The notes below the pieces were generated by a model. It saw only the letters and a program-made list of their open reading frames with translations. It had not been told where the DNA came from and searched no databases. The position numbers and the translations under genes are program-made. A stretch of 64,000 bases of DNA from JAZSNL01 sp045536365. GTDB taxonomy: Bacteria; Bacillota_I; Bacilli_A; ML615J-28; CAG-313. Location: positions 159,621-223,620 of the forward strand of contig JAZSNL010000022.1 in NCBI GenBank assembly GCA_045536365.1. Reading direction: 5' to 3'. Positions 35,781 to 44,875 of this stretch are shown piece after piece; positions within the stretch are counted from its first letter, which is position 1; each line of letters begins with the position of its first letter.

Positions 35781-38700
35781 TTTCATTCACCGCACTTACC
35801 ATTCCATCAACTTCTCGCATTTTATTTATTGAAATTAAAATATTAATAACTTCATTAAATCTTGTCTTTATCTTCGCAGTCATAACCTTATATCCAAACA
35901 CTTCCATTGTTGATCTTATTAACGATTCACGATCAAGACCATATGAATTTCTTACAATATACATCATCATTATCGCAATTTCTTTCGGATATAAATAATC
36001 AACTTTTAGTTTATCTTGATTCTTAATACGACGAGGAATTTTAATTATCTCTGGATCTAAATAATAATAATCTCCATCATGTTTAAACATTTCAGCTCTT
36101 AAATAAGCCTTTACACGATGATCAACATCCCATCTATTTAGACTATATACTTTTATTATACTATCTACAATATGATCACGATGAGTAGGTTGTTCTGCTT
36201 TAACAAAAGCTTTTAACAAACTAGATGTAATAAGTGATGTAGAAGGGAATAACTTATCATTAAACTTATACGGTGTATAATCACGTGTATTAGTTTTATT
36301 ATTCTTAATATCTATTGTTGATTCAGTGACAAGTTCTTCTTTTTTAGGTTCTTTTTTAACAGGTTCTTTACCTGATATAAAATTAATAATCTTTCTTTGT
36401 TCATCTTTAGTATTTTTATACCATAAATATGACCAAATACGATAAACCTTCCATCCATTTTTTTCAAGAATAACTTGTTTTAAATATTCTCTTCCTCGAC
36501 AAGTATGATCCGCTTCATAATAGCTACCATCTAAAAGAATACCACAAATAAACTTATTTTCATCATTTGGATCAAGAACAACAATGTCAATTTTAAAGTT
36601 AGAATAACCATAATTTGTAATTGTTTTTAAGCCTTGATCGTTTAAGAATTCGGAAATATTTGTTTGTAAACTTTGTTTACTAATTGCTTCTTCTTGACTA
36701 ATTTGTTCTTCTTCTACTAAACTATTATTATTTTCCGCGAACGCTAAATATTCTTTTAATAAATTAGCACCTTTAGAATTTATTTTTTTTGAATCAATAT
36801 CAATACTCTTGATTGAAGAAACAACTTTTAAATTATATTTTGATCTTGATACCGCAACATTCAATCTTCTTTCCCCACCAGCGATTTGTAACGGACCAAA
36901 ATTATGTCTTAGTACTCCATCTGGTCCCTTAGAATATGAAATAGAGAAAATAATAACATCGCGTTCATCACCTTGAACATTTTCAATATTCTTTACAAAG
37001 AATGGTTCAACCTTATCACTTGCGAAAAAGAATTCATATTTAATATTATTTCTTCTAAAGTTTTCAATCGCAAGTTCTAAACAAGTTTGTTGTCTCTTAC
37101 TAAACGCAATAACCCCTAATGATTTATTAGGATACTTATCAATATGTTCTTTAATTAATTCAACAACTTTATTTGCTTCTTCAAAATTACCTTTTTGATC
37201 ATAAATACCATTTTCAACATATACAAACTCAACACCTGAATCTGGTAAATTCATATAATTTGAAGGGAAGGTAATTAAATTATTATCATAAATATACTTA
37301 TTAGAAAAAGCAATTAATCTTTCATCTTTACTACGATAATGCCATTTCAAACTACAATTATTAAGTGAGATAGTAGCTAAATCTAAGATAGATTCGCCAA
37401 CATCTTCATAATCATCTTCTACATATTCATCTAAATCATCATTATTTAATTTAGTAAAGAAACTAGTAGGAGGTAACTGATTACTATCCCCCGCAATTAT
37501 GATTTGTTTACCACGGTAGATTGCGCCAATGGCATCTTCCGGGAAAATTTGTGATGCTTCATCAAAAATAACAACATCAAAATCATATTTATCATTTTCT
37601 AAGAAGCTACTCACCGCAATCGGAGACATCATAATACAAGGTTGAAGTTGTAACATTAAATCAGGTATTGTATTAAATAACTTTCTAAGTGGCATAATAC
37701 GTGATTTTTTAGTATGTTCTTTTCTTAAAATAGCTCTACTATCTTTTTCACTCATGATTCCATCTAGAGTAGGAATGTTTTCCATAATTTTTGATCTAAT
37801 TCTACTTTCTGATATTGTATATTGATTATTAAATCCTTTAGAAAGCTTTTCAATTTGACCTACAATCTTAGTTCTAGTTATCGAATTTAAATATGGAACA
37901 CTATAAATATAGTTTTCTATTAATTCAGAATAAAAGTTCTTTAAGAAAACACGATCCAATCTTTTTGTGATTTTCGTATTTTCAACTCTTGTGATAAAGT
38001 TAACAATATGTGGATTAGTAATACTTCTACGATATTTACGATAATTTACTAATGTATTTAATCCTTCAATTGTATCTAATAAATTTTTAAATTCAATTAT
38101 TAATTTATCAAATGAATATTTTGTATAATCAACTCCATCAAAATATTGATTAAATTTCTTAATTTTTTCTTCAACTGGTGAAATATTTTCATTTAAAACA
38201 TAATTATAATTCAAAACATTTAAGCGTTTTTCTTCATCAAATAAGACACTTAGAATATCTTTTTCATTATAATTATTTAAATCAATAATTTGATAAAAAC
38301 TTCTAATTTTTTCAATAACATTTAAAATAGAATTATAATCATTACTGTATTCTACATAATCATTAATCTTGTTTCTAATACTATTAATTTCCATTTTAAT
38401 ATTTTGATATTCATTTAATGATTTAAAATACATTCCTATTTGGTATTTTGAATCAAAGTTTTTAAATATACTAATATTTTTATTAAATTCAGAATCTAAT
38501 TTTTCAATAGAATCAATAATAATCTCAATAACTTCTTTTAATGAAGGTGTATTATAACTAATTTCGGTTTCTTCTTCACTTATTTTAATTTTCTTTAATG
38601 CACTTTCATATTCATCAAGTAATGATACTACTACGAATACATCACCATAACATAATTTTTTAATAAAAATATCATCGTTTTCTAAATTTAAAACTTTTAA

Positions 38701-41178
38701 TAATTCATATGAATTATCAGCACATTCTTTTAAAGCTAAATAATCAGTATTTAAATCAAATTCTAAATAATAGTAACGCATATTAAGATCTTTAATCTTA
38801 TTCACTACTTTATTATCAATAATTTGATATTCATATAAACTTTCTAATGAATCTAGTAATGTTCTAGATTTAAAATTAGTATTAAATAATTGATTAATTT
38901 CAATAACTAAAGCTTTAAATTCTTTATTAAATAATCTATCTAATGAGTTAAATTCACTCATTTCTTCATGATAATGTTTGATTACATCATGACTAATATA
39001 AATAACACTATCAGTATTTTCTTCAAAATAATTTTTTACTTTATTGTATTTTACTTTTCTTTCATCTAAATAGTTAATAATTTCATTTATATCTTGACTA
39101 AACATTTCATATTTATTTGTTTTAACAATTTTATGAACGTTTTGATCAAATTTTCTATTAACTATTTTTTCTTTTATAACATTAAAATCATTATTTAAAT
39201 AATCATTTTCATTTATATCTAAATAAGTATCTAATTTTTCTTTAGTTAAATCTAATAATTCTAAATTATTTTGATATTTTATAACACCTTGATAATATCT
39301 AGATACAACAGATAAAATCAAATCATCATTGTATTTTCTAAATGAAGGTACATTTACTCTAATATTTTCAATTAAATTAGTAAATGCATTAACTAATTTT
39401 ATTAAATCTAATTCATAAATTTTAGAAGTAAAGAAATTATTTAACTTATTTTCTAATGTTTTTGATTTTTCAATTAATCCTTCAATATTAGAAACTATTT
39501 CATAATTTTCTTCAATAGTTTCACGATTAAATAATTTAGGATAACAAATAGGAGTATTTAATAATTCATTTATTGGTTTAACGTGTTTTAAATACTCATT
39601 ATGATCTAAACTGATACATGGTATTAGTTTATTAATTTCAACTAATGAATTATACACTTCCTCAGTTAAAATAATCAAATCAGATAATTCTTGTTCTAAT
39701 TTTCTTTTATTATCTAAAGATAACTCTAAAAGATTAGTTTTTAACCAATATTCACAATCAACTTCATTTAATAAATTATATTCAATTTCAAATTTTTGAA
39801 TAGTTCTAGCTATATTTTCTAATTCTTCATATGTTACATTCAATACTTCCATTAAAGGATATTTTAAATCTTCTTCATTTAATAAATCATAATAATGATT
39901 TAACATTTCAAATAAAGTTTGACCGATTGGCATAATTTTTTCATGAACATTTTTAAAATAACTATTTATTAATACTTTAGTATCTTCTAATTCTTGAAGT
40001 TTTTTAATTGCAGAATCGGTTACTTTTGTTCTTTGAATTCCTTCTAATGGTTTATATATTTTATCAATAACTTCTTTTTTCTTAGCTTTAACATCATGAA
40101 GTAATAAACAAAAATCATCTAATCTGACTTGTTTTAATTTATTATAAACAACTTCTAATGCAGCAAGCTTTTGAGCAACAAACAGTACTTTTTTTCCATG
40201 ATAAAGAGATGTTGCGATAAGGTTTGTGATAGTTTGTGATTTACCTGTTCCTGGAGGACCATATAAAACAAAAGATTCTCCTTTTTCCGCTAATGTTATC
40301 GCATCTAACTGACTACTATCAGCATCAAGCACTAAAATTTGGTTAGTTTCGCTTATTCCATCTTGATTATTTGAAATATTATTTACTTCTTCTATTGTTA
40401 ATTTATCATATGGACGATCTCCGCTGATTGATGTTAATAATTTATTATTTTTAATTCTTTGAATATTTTCAGGATTATTTAAATCAATAAACATTGAAAT
40501 CTTTTGATATTTTAATAAATTTAAACCAACATCACGGTTAAATTTCCATCCATTTAAACTTGCAATTTTTTCAATTTGATCAAAATATTTATCTATTTTC
40601 ATGTTTTGATCAAATTCTGGTAAACTTATACCATAATCTTCCAATAAATAAATAAGAGCCGGATTTAATACCGCATCACCTATTTTACTAATTAAATAAG
40701 GCGTATTAATCTTCTTTCTTTCTAAATGAACAGGAACATTTATTAAAGGAGTATTTGACATATCATTATCTTCAGGTGATAATTTCCATGTAATATATCC
40801 AAATGATAAATGAAGGATATCAACCCCAAATTCATTTTTATAATGTTCTGTATCTTTTCTTAACGCATATAGTGTATCATTAATATCCCCAACAGATACA
40901 CCCAAAATATCGCCTTTATAAGCAGCCATCGGAAAACCTAGTTTTGTCATTAATGCCATTGTAGATCCAACAACAAAATTAGTGTTTTGATCTATAGGTT
41001 GTTTAAACGATAATTGCCTATCATTCATTACTATTTTATCATATATTTCTACATATCCAGGTGTCTTAATAGAAACGTATTTTTTTCTTGTAGTTCGAAC
41101 ATTTAGCATTTCATTATTACGACTTTTGTCGAATAATTTGTTTCTCCACACCTTTAATTTTTGATCTATTCTAGCCAC
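35770..41178 (-). CDS. DUF4011-SF1 helicase-Vsr-like nuclease-DUF3320 protein (Hhe-type)
   Basis: 1802 residues, starting at GTG with GAAGGTGG upstream. In order: DUF4011-like N-terminus (WRNKLFDKSRNNEMLNV, about 11-27); Walker A YGPPGTGKSQTITNL near 305; a long coiled, Asn/Glu-rich insert (about 400-1150); Walker B FDEASQIFPEDAIGA and AGDSNQLPP (about 1215-1245); SF1 C-terminal motifs (NVQGDERDVIIF, GERRLNVAVSRSK); a Vsr/MTES_1575-type nuclease (ILLDGSYYEADHTCRGREYL, NGWKVYRIWS); and DUF3320 at the end. This order matches proteins reported as the Hhe antiphage system. It should unwind and cut foreign nucleic acid in the cytoplasm. Family call is good; the defence role here is inferred. Confidence 0.85.
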   Translation of the reverse strand: MARIDQKLKVWRNKLFDKSRNNEMLNVRTTRKKYVSIKTPGYVEIYDKIVMNDRQLSFKQPIDQNTNFVVGSTMALMTKLGFPMAAYKGDILGVSVGDINDTLYALRKDTEHYKNEFGVDILHLSFGYITWKLSPEDNDMSNTPLINVPVHLERKKINTPYLISKIGDAVLNPALIYLLEDYGISLPEFDQNMKIDKYFDQIEKIASLNGWKFNRDVGLNLLKYQKISMFIDLNNPENIQRIKNNKLLTSISGDRPYDKLTIEEVNNISNNQDGISETNQILVLDADSSQLDAITLAEKGESFVLYGPPGTGKSQTITNLIATSLYHGKKVLFVAQKLAALEVVYNKLKQVRLDDFCLLLHDVKAKKKEVIDKIYKPLEGIQRTKVTDSAIKKLQELEDTKVLINSYFKNVHEKIMPIGQTLFEMLNHYYDLLNEEDLKYPLMEVLNVTYEELENIARTIQKFEIEYNLLNEVDCEYWLKTNLLELSLDNKRKLEQELSDLIILTEEVYNSLVEINKLIPCISLDHNEYLKHVKPINELLNTPICYPKLFNRETIEENYEIVSNIEGLIEKSKTLENKLNNFFTSKIYELDLIKLVNAFTNLIENIRVNVPSFRKYNDDLILSVVSRYYQGVIKYQNNLELLDLTKEKLDTYLDINENDYLNNDFNVIKEKIVNRKFDQNVHKIVKTNKYEMFSQDINEIINYLDERKVKYNKVKNYFEENTDSVIYISHDVIKHYHEEMSEFNSLDRLFNKEFKALVIEINQLFNTNFKSRTLLDSLESLYEYQIIDNKVVNKIKDLNMRYYYLEFDLNTDYLALKECADNSYELLKVLNLENDDIFIKKLCYGDVFVVVSLLDEYESALKKIKISEEETEISYNTPSLKEVIEIIIDSIEKLDSEFNKNISIFKNFDSKYQIGMYFKSLNEYQNIKMEINSIRNKINDYVEYSNDYNSILNVIEKIRSFYQIIDLNNYNEKDILSVLFDEEKRLNVLNYNYVLNENISPVEEKIKKFNQYFDGVDYTKYSFDKLIIEFKNLLDTIEGLNTLVNYRKYRRSITNPHIVNFITRVENTKITKRLDRVFLKNFYSELIENYIYSVPYLNSITRTKIVGQIEKLSKGFNNQYTISESRIRSKIMENIPTLDGIMSEKDSRAILRKEHTKKSRIMPLRKLFNTIPDLMLQLQPCIMMSPIAVSSFLENDKYDFDVVIFDEASQIFPEDAIGAIYRGKQIIIAGDSNQLPPTSFFTKLNNDDLDEYVEDDYEDVGESILDLATISLNNCSLKWHYRSKDERLIAFSNKYIYDNNLITFPSNYMNLPDSGVEFVYVENGIYDQKGNFEEANKVVELIKEHIDKYPNKSLGVIAFSKRQQTCLELAIENFRRNNIKYEFFFASDKVEPFFVKNIENVQGDERDVIIFSISYSKGPDGVLRHNFGPLQIAGGERRLNVAVSRSKYNLKVVSSIKSIDIDSKKINSKGANLLKEYLAFAENNNSLVEEEQISQEEAISKQSLQTNISEFLNDQGLKTITNYGYSNFKIDIVVLDPNDENKFICGILLDGSYYEADHTCRGREYLKQVILEKNGWKVYRIWSYLWYKNTKDEQRKIINFISGKEPVKKEPKKEELVTESTIDIKNNKTNTRDYTPYKFNDKLFPSTSLITSSLLKAFVKAEQPTHRDHIVDSIIKVYSLNRWDVDHRVKAYLRAEMFKHDGDYYYLDPEIIKIPRRIKNQDKLKVDYLYPKEIAIMMMYIVRNSYGLDRESLIRSTMEVFGYKVMTAKIKTRFNEVINILISINKMREVDGMVSAVNENGK

Positions 41179-41218
41179 TTTTCCACCTTCTTATTGTTAT
41201 TTTTTTAGTCGTAGCTGC

Positions 41219-41247
41219 ATTATATCACAATTGTTTTACAAATGCAA
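41219..41247 (-). promoter_or_regulatory. Promoter of the helicase-nuclease operon
   Basis: On the minus strand TTGCAT (41242-41247) and TATAAT (41219-41224) with 17-base spacing and an extended -10 TGA. Confidence 0.7.
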
Positions 41248-41261
41248 GAGTATTTTATAAA

Positions 41262-41292
41262 AAAAGACTATTTTTTTCAAAATAGTCTATTT
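41262..41292 (-). terminator. Terminator of gltX
   Basis: AGACTATTTT/AAAATAGTCT (41266-41275 and 41279-41288) with T-runs, just after the gltX stop codon. Confidence 0.85.
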
Positions 41293-41298
41293 TTTTAA

Positions 41299-42963
41299 TT
41301 ATAGTGCTTCTACTGCATCTAATAAGCGTTTTTGAACACGTTCTTTACCAATTATTTGCATTACAAAATATAGATTTGGAGATTGCATTCTTAGAGTTAC
41401 AACTAATCTTAAGATACTTGCAACATCACCAACATGGCCTTTAAATGCTTCTTTATTCTTCTTATATTCTTTAGCATTTGCTGCAAAACCGCATTCAACT
41501 GCTACTTGTTTCATTTGTGCAAACCAGTCTTCTTCTGATAAAGATAAATCAAAAATATTTGCGTATTTTACTAATACTTCTTTGATATCTTCTTTCTTTA
41601 AATGTTCAGGGAATACTAGAGCTTCTTTTACTAAATTTTCATAATGATCATCGTAGAAGAATAAAATTAAATTCTTAATATCCATATATTTTTCATAGTC
41701 TTTACGAGGATTTTCTTTTTCTCTTTCAATACCTACGATAGATGAAAAATAATCATAGTCTCTTTCAATTAATTCTTTTAATTCTAAATCATATTTCTTT
41801 GACCATTCATATGCTGAAGAGGCAAATGTTTTTGTATTCATATGACCTAAGCATTCTTTACATAAATTTTGTACTTTTGCAAGATCGAATAACGCACCAT
41901 CTAATGACATTTTATCAAAAGAGAACATAAATTCATCTTTATCTGCATCTGGATGTTCATCTCTCCATGCTTCATAATTAGAATTTGCAATAGTATATAA
42001 ATATTCCATAAATCCTTCAACTGGATAACCTTGTTCAAGGAAGAATGATACTGCTGCTTCAATATCTTTTCTTTTTGATAATTTTCTTCTATTACCATTA
42101 TCAAGTTTCATAATAACTGGTAAATGAGCATATGTAGGAGTTTGCCAATTCATAGTTTCAAATAATTCAACATGAACAGGAACACTTGGCATCCATTCTT
42201 CACCACGAGTTACATGTGTTGTTCTCATAAAATGGTCATCTACTAAGTGTGCAAAGTGATATGTTGGAAGTCCATCGCTTTTTAAAATAACGATATGTTG
42301 ATCATTTTGTGCCATTTCAATACGTCCACGAATTGCATCATTAATAACAATTTTATTATGATAATCACCTTTTGATCTAAAACGAATAATATAAGGTTCA
42401 TCATTTACAATTCTCTTAATTGCTTCTTCTGGAGTTAAAGTACTACATTTTGCATATGATCCATAATAACCAAAGTTTTCTTTATTTTCTTCTTGTTGTT
42501 TTCTCATTTTTGCTAAATCTTCTGGATAACAAAAACAAGGATAAGCAAGATTATGAGCAATCATATATTTAATAACAACTTTATAAATATTAGCTCTTTT
42601 ACTTTGTACATATGGTCCATAATTACCAACTTCTAAATCATCACCAAAATAACCTTCATCAGGAGATACACCAAATACACCTAATTGTTCAATTAATGAT
42701 GCACCACTACCAGCAATTTCTCTTTTTTGGTCAGTATCTTCAAGTCTTGTAAAGAATACACCTTTAGATTGATGAGCAAACTTACGAGAATTCATTGCTG
42801 CAAATAGTGAACCAGTGTGTAAGAAACCTGTAGGACTGGGTGCAAATCTAGTTACCATTGCTCCTTCTGGTAGATCACGTTTAGGATATCTTTTTTCTAA
42901 ATCTTCAATAGTTTCTGTAATATCAGGAAATATTAAATTTGCTAATTCTTCATACTTATTCAT
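41299..42963 (-). CDS. gltX: Glutamyl-tRNA synthetase
   Basis: 554 residues from the ATG at 42963; a GTG nine bases upstream lies inside the AGAGGTG site. Class I synthetase: the HIGH-type motif is HTGS in RFAPSPTGFLHTGSLFAAM and the KMSKS-type loop is KLSKRKD near residue 260. It charges tRNA-Glu with glutamate, and probably tRNA-Gln too if the organism uses GatCAB. It is about 70 residues longer than typical bacterial forms, mainly in the C-terminal anticodon half, which is seen in some Firmicutes and Mollicutes relatives. An essential housekeeping gene with its own terminator. Confidence 0.95.
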   Translation of the reverse strand: MNKYEELANLIFPDITETIEDLEKRYPKRDLPEGAMVTRFAPSPTGFLHTGSLFAAMNSRKFAHQSKGVFFTRLEDTDQKREIAGSGASLIEQLGVFGVSPDEGYFGDDLEVGNYGPYVQSKRANIYKVVIKYMIAHNLAYPCFCYPEDLAKMRKQQEENKENFGYYGSYAKCSTLTPEEAIKRIVNDEPYIIRFRSKGDYHNKIVINDAIRGRIEMAQNDQHIVILKSDGLPTYHFAHLVDDHFMRTTHVTRGEEWMPSVPVHVELFETMNWQTPTYAHLPVIMKLDNGNRRKLSKRKDIEAAVSFFLEQGYPVEGFMEYLYTIANSNYEAWRDEHPDADKDEFMFSFDKMSLDGALFDLAKVQNLCKECLGHMNTKTFASSAYEWSKKYDLELKELIERDYDYFSSIVGIEREKENPRKDYEKYMDIKNLILFFYDDHYENLVKEALVFPEHLKKEDIKEVLVKYANIFDLSLSEEDWFAQMKQVAVECGFAANAKEYKKNKEAFKGHVGDVASILRLVVTLRMQSPNLYFVMQIIGKERVQKRLLDAVEAL

Positions 42964-43024
42964 AATTAACACCTCTTTTTCAAATCTAATATATTATACC
43001 ATTTTTTATTCAAAATATCAAATG

Positions 43025-44641
43025 TTATTCAATAATATATGCAATATTTCTCCAAGTATTTTTAATTACTGCTGATGTATATACACAAGCAACTTCTGGA
43101 ACGTTTGGATCGTTAGAATAGAAATATAATTGTCCATTATCATAATAATAACCAGTAATAACAATTAAATGTCCATTTGTATAATAATTCTTTTTATCAG
43201 ATGTCATTTGACCTTTCATACTTAAAGAAACAGGTCCAACATCATTTAAATGTCTCACTAATTCTTCTAATGAATACATTCTCATAACATAAGCATTATA
43301 TCCATATCCACCCATTGTAACTGTATTATATACCCAGTTACCATAAATTTTATTTCCATAATCACGAACTATAGATGCCATATAACGATGTTCAAATTCT
43401 AAATCAAATTGAGAGAAATCTTCTCCTTTATATTTTAATAACATACAAGTTGATGTAGCTGAACAAATTGAATTACCAATAGTAGGAACAGCACCTTGAT
43501 ATAATTTAGGAACATCATAATTAACATTTTGTTTTACATCAGAAACATCAACTGAATAAGAATAACCAGGAATTTCTAATGCACATGCAACAAGTGATAC
43601 TTTTGGAGATTCTCCATTTGCAGTAGTTCTTTTTAATGTTAATTTATATTGTACCGCATCAGCAGTTTTAGAATTTAAAATCATAACTTCATCAGTTGAT
43701 AATTTTGCAACACCTGCAGATTGATCATAACAAGCATTTTGTAATCCTAATCCCCATACTCCATAACTTATATAAGAACTCCATGTTCCATTAACTCTTG
43801 CACGAACTTGGAATTCAACTGTAGCTGTTGTTGAAGAAACAGCTGCCCATGAACCAACCATTGATGTCCATTTTAATGTTTCAATAACATCAGATTCATA
43901 AGATCCTGAAGTTTGTCCTTCTGCTAATACTAATAATCCATTATCTAATAAAACATTATTAAAATTATTAGGATTAAAACTTTCCGCATAATCTAAAACT
44001 AAATGTCCTAATTTACCTTCTTCTACTTCACCAATACCTTTAGTTTCAATTTCAAATGATTTTTCCATACTTTCTTCTCCTAAAGTTAAAATAACAGTAA
44101 GTGTTACAATTTCATCTTCACTACCTGCTTTAAATTTTCCATCTGTAGTAATAATTTCTTCATTACTTGAATACCATGTACCAAGAACACCATATTCAAA
44201 TACAGTTTCTAAAATTAAATCTGTATCAGTACTTGATTCTAAATAAAGTGAATCATATACTCTTTGAATTAAAATACTATCAGCTATCTTTTTAACAGTT
44301 ATATTATAAGTTTTTATAACTTGTTCATTTTCACATTTAAAATAAGCTTTTAATCTAACTTCTTGATTATTTTCAGTTTGTCTAACTTTACCATCATTTG
44401 ATATAGCAGATGTTTTTGATGATTCCCATTCAATAGTTACATCCCCAACTTGAACAGGTAAAGTAATATTTTCTTCTACTTCACTTGGTAAAGAAATACC
44501 TTCTATTGCCTTATTAATTTTATCCATTGCAGTTTCAACTGGTTGATTATTTTCGTTACCGTTATTATTTTTATCCTTACATCCAGCTATACTTAATGTA
44601 AAAATTAAAACTATTAATAATCCTATAATTTTATTTTTCAT
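43025..44641 (-). CDS. Surface lipoprotein with C39-like cysteine peptidase domain
   Basis: 538 residues. The lipobox is IAGC (Cys20). Residues 50-200 contain two bacterial Ig-like domains of the atrophied type (VTIEWESSKTSAISNDGKV and LGTWYSSNEEIITTDGKF). A middle strand-rich domain (about 210-355) follows. The C-terminal 180 residues resemble the papain-like C39_2 family: Cys in GNSICSATSTCMLL, His in NGHLIVITGYYY and a following Asp in YSNDPN. It could cleave peptides or trim surface or host proteins outside the cell. The catalytic triad looks complete. The gene stands alone on the minus strand. Confidence 0.85.
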   Translation of the reverse strand: MKNKIIGLLIVLIFTLSIAGCKDKNNNGNENNQPVETAMDKINKAIEGISLPSEVEENITLPVQVGDVTIEWESSKTSAISNDGKVRQTENNQEVRLKAYFKCENEQVIKTYNITVKKIADSILIQRVYDSLYLESSTDTDLILETVFEYGVLGTWYSSNEEIITTDGKFKAGSEDEIVTLTVILTLGEESMEKSFEIETKGIGEVEEGKLGHLVLDYAESFNPNNFNNVLLDNGLLVLAEGQTSGSYESDVIETLKWTSMVGSWAAVSSTTATVEFQVRARVNGTWSSYISYGVWGLGLQNACYDQSAGVAKLSTDEVMILNSKTADAVQYKLTLKRTTANGESPKVSLVACALEIPGYSYSVDVSDVKQNVNYDVPKLYQGAVPTIGNSICSATSTCMLLKYKGEDFSQFDLEFEHRYMASIVRDYGNKIYGNWVYNTVTMGGYGYNAYVMRMYSLEELVRHLNDVGPVSLSMKGQMTSDKKNYYTNGHLIVITGYYYDNGQLYFYSNDPNVPEVACVYTSAVIKNTWRNIAYIIE

Positions 44642-44668
44642 TTTTATCTCCTCTTAATATTACATTGC

Positions 44669-44697
44669 TTGACTTTTTATCAAAAATATTATATAAT
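44669..44697 (+). promoter_or_regulatory. tRNA-Cys promoter
   Basis: TTGACT (44669-44674) and TATAAT (44692-44697) with 17-base spacing, 16 bases before the tRNA. Confidence 0.75.
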
Positions 44698-44713
44698 TAA
44701 TATGCTTAACGAT

Positions 44714-44787
44714 GGCTCTGTAGCCAAGCGGTAAGGCGTGGGTCTGCAACACCCTGATCACCGGTTCAAATCCGGTCGGAGCCTCCA
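44714..44787 (+). tRNA. tRNA-Cys (GCA anticodon)
   Basis: 74 bases, with acceptor GGCTCTG/CGGAGCC (one T-G pair), D-arm GCC...GGC, an anticodon loop with TGCAA giving GCA, T-loop TTCAAAT and an encoded CCA end. It is transcribed opposite to its neighbours. Confidence 0.95.
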
Positions 44788-44799
44788 TTTTTAAGCATA

Positions 44800-44819
44800 A
44801 GTCTTTATAAGACTTTTTT
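44800..44819 (+). terminator. tRNA-Cys terminator
   Basis: AGTCTT/AAGACT with a three-base loop and a T-run. Confidence 0.7.
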
Positions 44820-44837
44820 ATTTTATATTAATAAATT

Positions 44838-44875
44838 AAGACATATAAATTATTAAATTTATATGTCTTTTTTTA
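44838..44875 (-). terminator. Terminator of the endonuclease I gene
   Basis: AGACATATAAAT paired with ATTTATATGTCT around a short loop, just after the minus-strand stop codon. A T-run on the plus side means it may work both ways. Confidence 0.75.
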
